Program-made: the position numbers and the translations under genes
NCBI GenBank assembly: GCA_013400115.1
Contig: VXBP01005052.1
Span: forward strand, 1-64,000
Direction: 5' to 3'
Source of the DNA: Rhinopomastus cyanomelas
Lineage: Eukaryota > Chordata > Aves > Bucerotiformes > Rhinopomastidae
Length of the DNA: 64,000 bases
Notes under the pieces: model-generated
The model's database searches: none
What the model was told of the DNA's origin: nothing
Seen by the model: only the letters and a program-made list of their open reading frames with translations
Shown: positions 12,250 through 24,300 of the stretch, piece after piece
Layout: every line of letters starts with the position of its first letter
Position numbering within the stretch: position 1 is the stretch's first letter

Positions 12250-14700
12250 GCTGTGACTGATAAAACAGTGCCCTGCCAGGGCTGCGTGGCCTTGGGTTCC
12301 GAAACTCAGAGGTGCTTTCCGGCACTTCCAAGTGATGGAAAAACACAGTCCCCGTGAGATCCTAGTTCCTCCCTTTTTACATGGAGCCTTTAATCCTCGT
12401 GGTCTTAGAAGGGTCCTGACTTCAGGTTTGGTTTTGGGGAAAGACTGAGCCCGGGTGATTCATGCTGGACTGTCCTGTCCTGTCCTGTCCATGCAGGGAG
12501 CAAGCTGCTGAGGAGCTTTCCTCATCCCATTAGAGAGCTGGATGCAGGCATGGCAGCGACCCTGCGTGGTGCTGCTGCTGTGCTTCGTGCTCTGAAGGGG
12601 CACCTCTGTCCTAGGCTGAGCCTTTTGCCTCTCCTTGAGGACTACGTAGCAGCAGTGAGGCCTGATGTGTCCCCCAAACATGTGAGTCACCTTGGCCTGG
12701 TTAGCAGAGAACACTGCTCTGCCTCTGAGTGCAAGGGCTAGGGCATGGCAGCGTGGCCCCAGACCAGCATGGGTGCTCCCAGAAGAGGAAAAGGTGTCCC
12801 CAGGAGTTGTGGGGCATCTCTTCCTCCTGAGCCCTCCGGCCGGCTTGTGGGGAGCACAGAGCAGAAGAGCTGCAGGCTCAGCGTCTCGCACTGTGCTGTA
12901 GCCCTCCCTTGGGCTGCAGGAGCACTTGGCAGCTCTGGGTGGGCTGTGGGCAGCTGTGCCTGATGCTGCAATTAATCCCAGCGAGAAATCGCCTTCTCTC
13001 TACTGTTAAAGCTCAGTGTCGCCGGGGAGAGCTGCCTGTGCAGGGACAAAGGCAAAAGAGGATGGGGCTCGGCATCGGAGACCACCAGGCTCTGCGATGC
13101 AGCCCTTCAGAGCAGCCACGTGCCGTGGTCTTTGCTCTGGGGCTTGGAACAGGGGATCCCCACCAGATAGTACTGCGGGTGCGTGTCTGCCCCACAGGCC
13201 GTGTGGGGATGCCAAGCTCAGCGGCGTCGCCCCGTGGGGCAGCCTTGCGCGCGGTTCTGGTGGTGCTGGAGAGGTGCTGCGCTGGAATAGCCAGAGTGCT
13301 GCTGAGAGCTGGCTGCAGGACAGCACCTCGTTCTGCTGGCTGCTGATTGCAGGTGGCACTTGCACATCACCTGCAGCCACAGCGTGAAGATAGTCGGCTT
13401 CAGTCTGGATGAGCAACTTCTCGGCTCTCCCTCCGGATGGCTGGCTGCATCTTTCCGCGTCTTTCATTGTCTGGGGGAGTCAGAGCAGATGGGCTGGGTC
13501 TTAAACTTGGGGGGAAAGCCTGACAGGGGCCACTATGGCATCTTCTGCCAGCCCAGGCCCTTTATTGCTCTGGTTTGCAGGCAGCACTGTGCCCGGCAGG
13601 ACACCCGCAGGCTGAGGGGCGCAGTGTCTGACAGGGAGGCAGCCCGAGCGTGGGGCCCTGCCAGAGGCAGCTGTGTTTCCAGGCAGGTGTCTGTCTGTCT
13701 GTCTTGCTGCAGGGCTGCCTCAGTTAGAGCTGATTAAGCTGGTTGTGGAGCTGCAGCCTAAGAGTCTAGTGGTCTTGGGAGCCCAAGACATCTCGGGATG
13801 GTGCCAGGGACTGTCGTCTGAGCATTTCGGGGTAGTTTCTGATGGGACAGACTGCTGAGCCTCTCAAAGTGCCCAGGGGCTAGCTCACAGGGCTGTTACT
13901 TACTACAAAACCCAAACAACAACCCTACCCACAAACCAACAAAACCAAGTGGCCTGTGGGGTGTCCCAGAGGGTGGTGATTGACTTCAGCTTTTATGAAT
14001 TCATCTGCAGCGCCCGTGCCGGAGCTTCCTGGGTTTAATTGAGGTTAAGAGGGTGGGATCTGTGGTAAACAAGAGCCTGGCATATGGGCAGTCTGGAGCG
14101 GTGGGTGTCTGGGGCACAGTGGTCCTTGTGGCCACTGCTTTGCATCGGGACTTGGCTCACAGCTTCTCCTTCCTCTCCTGCGTAGATGAGAGGTGTAAAC
14201 TCGCAGTGCTGCTGAGTTAATGATTCGTGGAGTTTTATCACATCCCCACGTACCTCTGGGGGGGAGAAGGGCTGAGCTGGGCTCCCGTTTGACCTCCCCC
14301 TCCCGATTAAGGACCTTGCTGCTTTAACCTCTTACCTGCTGTGGCAGAGCCCACGAGCTCTTCTTTCCCCTCCTCCCCAGGTCCTGAACCGTTCTCCTAA
14401 ACGTTCGGGTGGGCAAAGCAGATGTGAGAGCAGAGGGGCAGCTTGGCAGCAGCTGCTTAGTGGGGTCTGTGGGGAAGGGGGATTCGGTTCCCTCAGTTAC
14501 CCACAGAACATGGGGTGTGTTTTGCACGGTCACTCTGCCCTCTCTTCAGCTCTGTGTGAACACAGGAGCCACACGGGTGCCTTTGCTGGATGTGACCCTG
14601 CCCTGCAAGTGGGAGGGTGCCCTGGCCAGCTAGAGCCAACACAGGAGCCACATGGGTGCCTTTGCTGTCACCCTCACTGGGAAGAAGTTCACTGGGTGTC
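12250..14700. other. FRMD1 upstream or first-intron sequence
   Basis: If transcription starts near 9 kb this is intron. It holds only simple repeats: TGTCC pentamers near 12,470, GTCT near 13,690, and a CA/AAC-rich stretch near 13,905. No coding exon seen. Confidence 0.4.
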
Positions 14701-14726
14701 AACTGGATTTCCATCTCTTATTCACT

Positions 14727-14825
14727 GACAAGGGGCAGCGGGTGTGAACTGGAGCAGAGGAGGTTCCACATCGATATGAGACAGACCTTCTTCCTGGAAG
14801 GGGCTACCCAGGGGGTTGTGGAGCA
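14727..14825 (+). repeat. CR1 fragment without 3' tail
   Basis: Sense internal segment (agcagaggaggttccacatc); stops before the tail. Confidence 0.75.
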
Positions 14826-15188
14826 CGGGCAGGAGCGAGGCGCCTAGTTGGAGGACGGGGCATCCCCTGTCTCGAGAGTGTTTTCAGGAGGCAGCTCGCG
14901 CTGTCACCTCCTAACAGCTCCCGTGCATCTGGAAGCCTTGAGCCTGCTCTTCTAGGGAGCCCCGGTTGGTTTGTGCTGCCCTCCTGCAACTTCCCAGCCA
15001 CATGAAGGGCAGCTCTTTCCTGTGCGTGTGGTGATGCTGGTGGAAATGCTGCCCGTGGCCCTGTGCAAGGGGTGGCTGTGGGGTCTGCGGTGGTTTTGGC
15101 TGTTTGGAAGAGCCGTGAGGGAAACCAGCTGTGAGCTGTTCCCAGAGCGAGCAGGAGCTCAGCACTGATGTTCTCACCTTCCCAACAG

Positions 15189-15353
15189 GTGCCTGGGATG
15201 CAGAGAGTGTGACGCCGGCCCCGCGAGGAGACCGTGGTCCCGGCAGAGCTGCCCACCATGAGCAGGGCACTGCTGACAGGCAGGATGCATCCAGAGAGCC
15301 GCAGCGTCTGCGTGTTCCTGCCCACCCGGGAGCAGCTCAGCCTGGCTGTGGGG
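15189..15353 (+). CDS. FRMD1: FRMD1 exon with start codon
   Basis: Acceptor ttcccaacag ends at 15188 and donor gtgagt starts at 15354. The first 69 nt are 5' UTR and ATG is at 15258. It encodes 32 residues including RSVCVFLPTREQL, the start of the FERM F1 lobe, and ends in phase 0. Because the exon opens with an acceptor, at least one upstream non-coding exon must exist. Confidence 0.9.
15198..15212 (+). promoter_or_regulatory. Minimal upstream ORF in FRMD1 5' UTR
   Basis: ATG-CAG-AGA-GTG-TGA lies in frame with, and 45 nt upstream of, the FRMD1 ATG. The base at -3 is G. It encodes only four residues, so it could lower initiation at the main start, but no function can be proved from sequence. 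Confidence 0.4.
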
Positions 15354-18300
15354 GTGAGTGGCCGGAGGCCGTGGGTTCGGTGATGTTAGTGCTCGTTGGT
15401 CTCCACAGAGCCTGGTGCTGGTCTCCTGACCCAGAGGCTATTGGCCAGTGTAGGGTGGCTGCTGCTCCGCTCTCTGACTGGGCAGCTTCAGCTCCTTTGC
15501 AGAGGCCCTCAAAGCCCTGGGACAGAGTGTCCCCTCTGCCTTTTTCCTGTTGTTGTTTCTCTTTGATTCCCCTCCCCGGGTGTCTCTGCCACTGACCGTC
15601 ACTGGCAGTTGTTAACCAGCTGAGCCCCAAGGGCCTGGATGCCCAGCACGTGCCCGAGTGCTCGGCTGTTCCAGCCACTTCTGCTTCTGATAGCTGCCAG
15701 ATCACAGACTCGTTCAGGCTGGAAAAGACCCTGGGATCATCAAGTCCAACCTTCTGCCCTGCAAGTCCACCCCTAAACCAGATCCCCCAGCACTGCATCT
15801 GCTGCTGGGTTACCAGCTCAGACCCAGCCCATCTGCAGCCTGTGGCTCCTGTGCAGCCACGGAATGAGGGTTCCATGATGGGCAGGTGCACAGGCCCGGG
15901 TGATGGTCTGTCGTAGCTGACCCCCAGTCTCCCCTTCTTAGAGCTTTTGTCTGGGACACTAAATATCCAAGGCAGGGGAGCACGGGGAAGGGGCAGCCTG
16001 GTGTGCAACAGACAGGGCTGGTGCCATCACTGCTCTGTGCTGTACCCATGCCTGGACTGGGTGTGAGGCTGGTCCTCTGCTGCTGGGTCTGCTCCCCTGT
16101 GCTCGGTGCAGGCAGCATTTGCACTCCAGGGTCCTGTTCCCCTGTGCTTGGTGTCAGCAGCAGCATTTGCACCCCAGGGTCCTGCTCCCCTGTGCTCAGC
16201 ATAGGCAGCAGTTGCACCCCAGGGTGAATCCTGCTTACCTGCAGTTCATCATCAAATCACAGAATCATTTAGGCTGGAAAAGTGCACTCACAAAAGTAAC
16301 TGCCAAACCCACCACTGAGCCCTGTCCCTGTGCAGCATCTCCAGCACCCCAGGGGTACTTGGTCAGCAGAAGCAGCAGCTGTTCGCATCGAGTACCGGTA
16401 GGGATGGGGGGAAGCCCCTGTGTCCCCCACCTGTTTCTGCCTGCTGCCCCTCCAGAGGGTTGGGGTGCTCTGAGCACCTCTGCCTAGCCCCACAGACGGG
16501 TCTGTGCCACAGCAGCCCTTCAAAAGGCGCATTGGTCCTGGCTTCTGCTGCACCTGGCTGGGAGGGCATCCTGGGGAGCTGTCTGCGTGAGAGGGACTAG
16601 CTGCCCGGCCCGAGACACGAGGGCTCAGCGAGCCCCCGTGTCCTCATTGCATAGAGAGTGAAACACGACCTGCAGGAGCTGGGCCAGGCTGCTAGGCACC
16701 CAGAGCAGGCGCTTCTGTTTGGCGTCGGTGGAACCACAACCGCCCCGGTGGCGGCGGCAGCAGCAGCAGGAGGCAGGGGTGGCAGCTGGGGAGGTCTTCC
16801 CTTAGTGTTCTGGGAGCACCAAGGAGATTTCTGGTGGGGCCCACATCTAACGAGGGCAGCCACGGAGGACTCCCTGGGCGTCTGTTAGAATATTGATGCC
16901 GCCACTGAAGCTCCCCACAGCCTTTTAACCTCTTCAGGGTGGAATGCAAATACTAAACAGGGCTGCAGCCCCGCAAGGTGGGCAGGAAGGGTTCTCCTTC
17001 CAGCGAGTGAATGAGAGATCCTTCCCGCGATAAGCACAGTGTTTATGCAGCTAATTCCTATCTCCCCCTCCCATATAAATTCCACCCTTCCAGATAAGGA
17101 TTCGCCTAGATGTGTTTTATGTGGTCGCAGGATGTCGGAGCCCGCTTGGCTCCTGCCCTGCACACACAGGCTGTTTGTGGAGAGAAGAGAGGAGCTTCCC
17201 CCATAACCTGGTGCCTCTTCACTAACTTTGCTGTCTGCTTTTCTGAGAGTTGAGAAGAACATGAGGGGATGGTGAGGAGGAAAGCCCTTCAGAAGAGCTG
17301 GTGCATCTGGAGAGAGCTGGGGCTGTTTAGTCTGAGGAAGAGGAGAGACCTCATTGCTCTCTACAGCTCCCTGGAAGGACCATGCAGAGATGCTGGTGCT
17401 GGGCTCTTCTTAGTGACTTCTTAGTCACTAAGACTTCTTCTTCTGACTTCTTAGTGACGGAAGCAGAGGGAAGGGCTTCAGGCTCCAACGGAGGAGGGTC
17501 AGACTGGACAGCAGGAGGAGATTCTTCCCGGAGAGAGTGGTCAGGGACTGGGCTGGGCTGCCCAGGGTGGGGGTTGAGTCCCCATCCTTGGATGAGTTTG
17601 AAAGTTGCTGAGGTGTGGTGCTGGGGTGTCTGGTTTAGGGGTGACCTTGTGGAGTGGGGCTGCTGGTTGGACTCTGTGATCCCAGGGGCCTTTTCCAACC
17701 AGGGTGTTTCTGTGGCTCTGTGAAAGGTGCTTTCTGCACCCACAAAGAGCCTGGCCAGCACTGCTCATTGCCAGGCTCCAGCAGCGCTTCGCATTCTTAT
17801 ACGAAGACTGGGTCGTGGGCTGGTCTGGGTTGGAAGGGGCCTTAAAGATCATCTAGTTCCACCCCCCTGCCATGGGCAGCGACACCTCTCACCAGACCAG
17901 GCTGCCCAGAGCCCCCTCCAACCTGGCCCAGGACACTGGCAGGATGGGGCAGCCACAGCCTCCCTGGGCAGCCTGTTCCAGGGCCTCAGCACCTTCGCTG
18001 TCACGAATTTCCTGCCAATACCGAAGCTGAATCCCCTCCTGTGCCCAAAGCTGTTTCCTGCTGCCCTGTCGCCACCAGCCCTTGCTGCAAGCCCTTCCCC
18101 TGCTTGCTGGTGGCCCCCCACAGAAGGTGCCGGTCGATGGGAGCCCGTGTTGTCCTGAGCCGGGGCGCTTTGCCCGGCGAGCGAGGGACGTGCAGGTTGC
18201 AACTGTCTGACAGCAGCGCCGACAGCCAGGCCTGGCTGCAGGGTCGGGGGGTCTCTGGCTGCGGCACCCTGAGCCGCTGTGCTCAGGGCACAGGAGGAGG

Positions 18301-21300
18301 AGGAGGAGGGGGGGGCTCCGTCCAGGGCTGAGCACCCTCTGTGACGCTGCCTTGGTTGCTTCTTCCAGGTCAGAGCCACGGGGCAGGAGCTCTTCCAGCA
18401 AGTCTGTGCCGCAGTGAAGATCACGGAGCCTCACTTCTTCGGCCTCAGCGTTGTGAAGAGTAAGCACACCGGCGCGGAGCGGTGGTTTGGCAGGCGGCCC
18501 CGGCCCCAGTGGGCTACTTGCCATCGGTGCCGATGCCCAAGGGGGTGGCATCTTGGCGAGGGCACAGAGGTTGTGTGCGGGAGCTCTCGTGGGCGGACGC
18601 TGCTGGGAGAAGGGGGGGCTTCTGTTCTCCTGCTTCGTCCTCGTGTGCCACCTCCTCGTGGGGTTGTCCTTCCCTCCTGTGGTTGAGTTCCTGGCCAGCG
18701 TGGGGGCCAGCGTGAGCCAGAACCATCAGCAGCTGGAGAGGAGGTGAATTCTGAAGCGACTCCAGGGCTGAAGGTGTCACTGGTCTCCTGAAGTCAGCTG
18801 CAGAGAAGGTTGCACCAGGGGAGGAAACTCCGGATGGTTTGGGGTGGCTGAACAAGTGTTGGGGAGACCATGGAGTGTTGAAGGACTGCCTGGGGAATGC
18901 ACTAGGTACTGGGCCTGTGGGTCAGTGTCCAGCCTTTTCGGGTCTGTGGCTTTGTATTGACCTGGGAGCAGAGCCCTGGCAGGGGCTGCCCGGGGGGGCT
19001 GTGGAGTCTCCTTCTCTGGAGAAGTTTCAAACCTGCCCAGACTGTTCCTGTGGGACGGGATCTAGGGGATCCCGCTGTGGTGGGGGGACTGGACGGGATG
19101 CTCTTTCGAGGTCCCTTCCCATCCCTAATGCTCTGCGGTTCTGTGAGTCTCTCAGCCTGAAGGGCTGTAGCCACCGGGAAGGCTGCAGCCCACTCAAGAG
19201 AGGGGGCAAACCTGCTCTCTGTCTGTGGTCTGTGACAGCCCAGCGAGCTGCCGGCTGGAGCCTGGCAGGGTCAGGTTAGCGTTTGGTTTTGTGAGCAGCT
19301 CCAGGCTGATCTCTGTGCAGCAGCAGCGGGGCTTCTCCTGCTTCCCTTGCAGGGCGTAAGTCTGCTTCGCTCCCTGCAGCTGTCCCCGTCCCGACTGTCC
19401 CTGACAGCAGGGCTCTCTCTCGGGTTTCGTTTTTAGTCACAGACTCACAGAACATCGGGGGTCGGAAGGGACCTCGAAAGACCACCCAGCCCACGCTGCA
19501 GCTCGGTGCCCTCGGTTCTGGCAGAGGAGTCTGTTTTAAACGGCTGCGCAGCTGGTGCGGTGCAGGGGCTGCAGGGCTGGGGAGGGAAATCCCTCGGTGC
19601 TCCTGGAGGGAGGCTGCCCCGGGCTGCCGTTCCAGCGGTACTGACTTCATTAGGGCAGGAATGTGGGCTGCATTCCTGTGCCCTGGCAGGACAGGGAGAG
19701 GGGGATGCTGGGCGGGACTGGTGAGGAGTGGGACCCCCACCGAGAGCTACTACAACAGGGTGGAAGGCAGTAGCCAGCCCTTCAGCCTGGCTTACGCTGT
19801 GTTTATGTGCACAAACCCCTCGGGAGGTTTGATAAGAGCGTGGAGTGCTGAGGGTTGGCTTCTGACCCTCCCAGGGTCATCTCTCTAACCCAGTTAATCA
19901 GATAGAGATAGAAAGGCTGAGGGAGGTGGGTCTCTTGATCTTGGAACAAAGGTGCCTGAGGGGTGACCCCATGGATGTTGGTCAGTATGTGAAGGGTGGG
20001 TGTCAGGAGGATGGAGCCAGGCTCTGCTCAGGGGCACCCAGTGACAGGACAAGGGGCAGCGGGTGTGAGCTGGAGCAGAGGAGGTGCCACATCAAGATGA
20101 GAAGGAACTTTTTCATAGTGAGGGTGGCAGAGCCCTGGCAGGGGCTGCCCAGGGGGGTTGTGCAGTCTCCTTCTCTGGAGACGTTTCAAACCCCCCTGGC
20201 CATGTTCCTGTGCAACTGGATCTAGGGGATCCTGCTGTGGCAGGGGGTTGGGCTGTGTGATCTCTCAAGGTCCCTCCCATTCCTGATGTTCTGTGCATCT
20301 CTGATCTTTCTGTGGTGGCAGAGGAATCATTTGCAGGCTCCCCTAATGCCTGTGGGCATGGGGTCATTCTTACCCGGCAGCTCCTTGCAGCCATGAGCTC
20401 CCCTACCCTCTTTGCCCCCTAAATGAGCTTTAATCTGCTTGTCTTCAGAAGTGTGACAGAGCCTTGTCAGTCTGGCAGCTGACAGGAGACAGAGACCGCT
20501 CCAGGAGATGGACCAGAACCATCCCTGTCACTGACTGGAACTTCTGTCAACCTCTTCAAGGCAGCATTATCTGATCTTAATGGACTCAGAGAAACACCAG
20601 TTGGGGCCCCCGTAGTGCCCCAGTTGCTTTGTGCGGCAGGGATGAGGGAAGAGGCAGCTGCGAGATGCAGTCTGTGTGGTGCTGGAGCCCCTTCCTGTCC
20701 CCCCCTTCACCGTGTGTGCTGCGGTGGGTCAGTTCCCAGCCCCTAGCCCCGTCGGCAGGCAGCGTGACCACCTTCGTTACTGCCGCGCTCGATGCAGGTG
20801 GAGAAAGGCTGCAGAGACAGAAGCGGCACCTTGTGTCCTCCTGCTGCTTCACGCGAGGCTGCGTTTGAGCTGACCCGGCTGCGGTTTCTCTCCCTGGGCT
20901 GGGAGCTGAGGGAGACGCAGAGCTCCCCCCACAATGTGCTGTTCGGGTGGGCTCTTGCTCACCCCCAGCAGGTTTCCCTTCCTTTCAGTCACCTTTTGCT
21001 CAATGAAAGAAGCTGGGCTTAAGCAGGAGACAGCAAACCTTCTGGGGAGGGTGTTTGGGTTGGTTGTCCTCCTCTTCCTCGCTCTTTCAGAGGATCCTGT
21101 TCATGAGCAGAGTGTGAAGCCTGTCAGAAACCCAACTGCCCAGCTGCTTGTGCTGAGCTGGGCGAAGGAGCTGCCCGATGGCCGAGTGGAGACTCGGGGC
21201 AGGACTTGCCTGACCCTGATATCAGAACGCTGACTGCACATTGGCCTCAGCAAGGGACGGTGCCCTTCTGTAGGTGGGCTCATGCTTGTGAAGTGGGAGC

Positions 21301-24300
21301 CCTGCATGTCTGACCAAGGTGCTGGAGGAGCCTCGGCTCTGTGTTCTGGAGCCAAGGCAGAGCAGAGTCTGGAGCAGCACACGCGCTGCAGGGGCTCGGA
21401 GGGCTGGCTCTGCCCAGCTCAGCCCTGTCTGTTTGAAGTGACCCTTGGGAGTCACTGGGGAGCCCTCCGAGCGTGCGGTGAATGACAAGTTCTTCCCCTT
21501 CAGCTGCTTTTCCCCGTTGCCTTTCAGATAACGAGTACGTGTTCGTAGACCTGGAGCAGAAGCTCAGCAAATACTTCTCAAAGGAGTGGAAGAGAGAGAC
21601 CACCAAAGTAAGACACCTGTTTGCTTTCAGAGGATGCTGCTTTGCTGTCGGGACGACACGGAGCAGCGACAGCTCTTGGTCTAAGAGGAGGTTCCCCATC
21701 AGTGGGAGAAGGACCTTCTTCCCCGTGAGGGTGACAGGGCCCTGGCAGGGGCTGCCCGGGGGGTTGTGGAGTCTCCTTCTCCGGAGACGTTTCCAGCCCT
21801 CCTGGACATGTTCTTGTGCGACTGGACCTAGGGGATCCTGCTGTGGCAGGGGGATGGGACTGGATGGTCTTTGGAGGGCCCTTCCAATCCCTGATGTTCT
21901 GTGAATCTGTGAAGCAGCTGGATGCTGAGCAAGCAGTTGCTGGGCGCATCAGGTGCACCTGACGTGCCAGTGCCTTGTCCCACTACCATAGGTCTGGCCA
22001 GCAAAGCTCTGGGACTGCTGGTGTGAGCAAAGGTACCCAAGTGAGAATTAAAGAACTGAGTGACCACATAGGAAAGATGAGGGGACGAGCTCGTAGGACA
22101 AGGTGGCCCCTTTTCTATAGCTCGATTTGTTCTCTCCTCTACGCCTGTGAGGGAGGCTGTGGGTAAAACACACCCCAGCTCTCACTGGCTCCCTTGTAGC
22201 CTGTGCTCAGCGCAGGGCAGGCGCCGATGTCTCCTCTCGGTCTGTGGCTGCAGGAGGGGGCATGACTGAGCATCAGCCCTCCCAAAATGAAAGGCAAGAA
22301 GTTGACGTGCCTCAGCCTCGGGCGGCAGGTGCTGGCCGCGGCCGCGTGTCCCTGCAGAGAGACGTGGTGCAGGGCAGAGACAGCTGGGCACTGCTGGGAG
22401 CGCCCTGGAGATGCTGCAGCCGTGCCAGCCTGGCCTGTGCTGCCAGGGAGGCTGTGCGGGACTTGCTGCGTCAGCCCTGGTGCGCCTGGCACCGCCGGGC
22501 GCCGAGCTGGGAACCAGCAGCCAGGCTGGGCACCCCCGGGCTGTGCTGGGCTCTTCCAGAGCTGCTTATCCCCCCATCCAAAACCTTCTCCCGCCCTCGG
22601 ATGCGCTGCCACTCAGCCTCGCCAGAGGGTTTATGGGGCTTCGTTGCTGTGAGGCTCCAAGACAGGCAGAGCTCCCCTGCAGCTGGCCGAGAGCTGGGGC
22701 TTGGGAGCGAGAGGCAGGGGTGGGGAGCGGTCCGGGGAGAAGAGACCGGTCCCAGGCTGGATGCTGGGTGCTACTCACCTCCTGTCTCTGCTCCAGGGAA
22801 CAGAGAAGTTCAGCCCCCCGTTCGTGGTGTTCTTCAGGGTGCAGTACTACGTGGAGAATGGCAGAGTGATCAGGTGAGTGCCCTGCTGGGTGGTTGCCTT
22901 GTTGGGCAGCTGTGGCCGGGAGCCAACGGCACCCTGGGGTGGATCAGAACCAGGGTGGTTAGTAGACAGAGAGGTTCTGCTGCCCCTCTGCTCAGCCCCC
23001 CTGAGACCATCCATGGGGCCACCCCTCAGGCTGCTTTTTCCCAGCTGAAGAGCCCCAGCTCCTTCAGCCCTTCCTCAGCAGGGAGATGCTCCCCTTGGTT
23101 CTGGCTGTTGTGTGAGAGCAGAGCCGAGTGCTGGCGGCTCCTGGAGATGGGCTGCTGCCAGCAGTCAAAGAAGGGGCTCATCAGTCAGTTCTGCTCTTGC
23201 AGTCGCTCTGCAGGGGCTGCCAGCCACCCTGACCCCCAGCACAGAGCAAAGGGTGAGGTAGCTAAAATGGAGCCGCTGTTGGGTTTCATTTGCTTCAGCG
23301 CTGGCGCCGGGGCTGGGACCCTGTGGGGAGCCGAGGGCTGGGATCGTCCGGGGGATCGACATCTCCACCGGAGCTGTGGTGTTTGCTCTCGTCCTGAGCA
23401 CAGCCGGTGGGTCTTGTGCTCTCTGGCCATGGCCTCTCACTCCAGAGCGAGGGGAGCCTGTCCCCACCAGCCCCTCTGCCTCTTACGTGGCTTTTGTTTG
23501 GTGGGGAGACTGCACCTCGTTCCGCCGCTCGCTGTTCGCACCCTGTAGCGTCTGGGCAGCCGCCTCTCGCGCTGGTGATGGCACTGGAGAGCTTGTGGAG
23601 CCCTGCAGAGGCAGCCAGGCGGCTCTTTCCCACCGCACACAGACCAGTGCACAGCACCTCGTCTCTAGCACATGTCAGCCACTGCTCCAGGAGCTCGGGG
23701 TGGGGGTTATGGGTGTGGGGGACAGCTTCACCCAATCAAGTTCCCCCTGGCCAGCAGCTTGAACAAGAAGGCAAAAACAAGCCCGGGGCTCCTGTGCCTT
23801 TTGATCTACCTTGCAGGGAACTAGCTGTTGGAAAGCGCCCGAAGCCCACGGCCAGGTGGGATGAGCATGCGGTGCCAGGTTGAGAGGGGAAGGGAGGGCA
23901 GGTGTGCGAGAGGCAGGGCTGCGATTCAGAGGAGCTGGCTGCCCTCCCCCTGCAGACTCCCCAGAGAAACAGAAGTGCTTGATGTAGTCAGGCTCCGCAA
24001 CAAGCAGCTCGTGGGTTTGCTTTCATCTCCTTTCTGCTTGAACTTCTTAGATCTCCTCGAGACAGAAGCTCCCACCTCCTGTGTTTGTGCAACACTTGGT
24101 TGGGAGAGGACCTTGATCCTGGCTTGGGGCTCCCCACAAACACTGACCTGTATCGGGGTGGGATTGGCCCCATCACAGACCTTAGGGGTTGGAAGGGACC
24201 TCGAAAGATCAGCCAGTCCAATCCCCCCGACACAGCAGGATCCCCTAGATCCAGTTGCACAGGAACAGAGCCGGGAAGGTTTGAAACGTCTCCAGAGAAG

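Noticed and set aside
22244..23548. 434-codon plus-strand open frame
   Set aside because: It crosses FRMD1 exon 4 in a different frame, includes CR1 sequence and has no recognisable domain; high GC makes stops rare.
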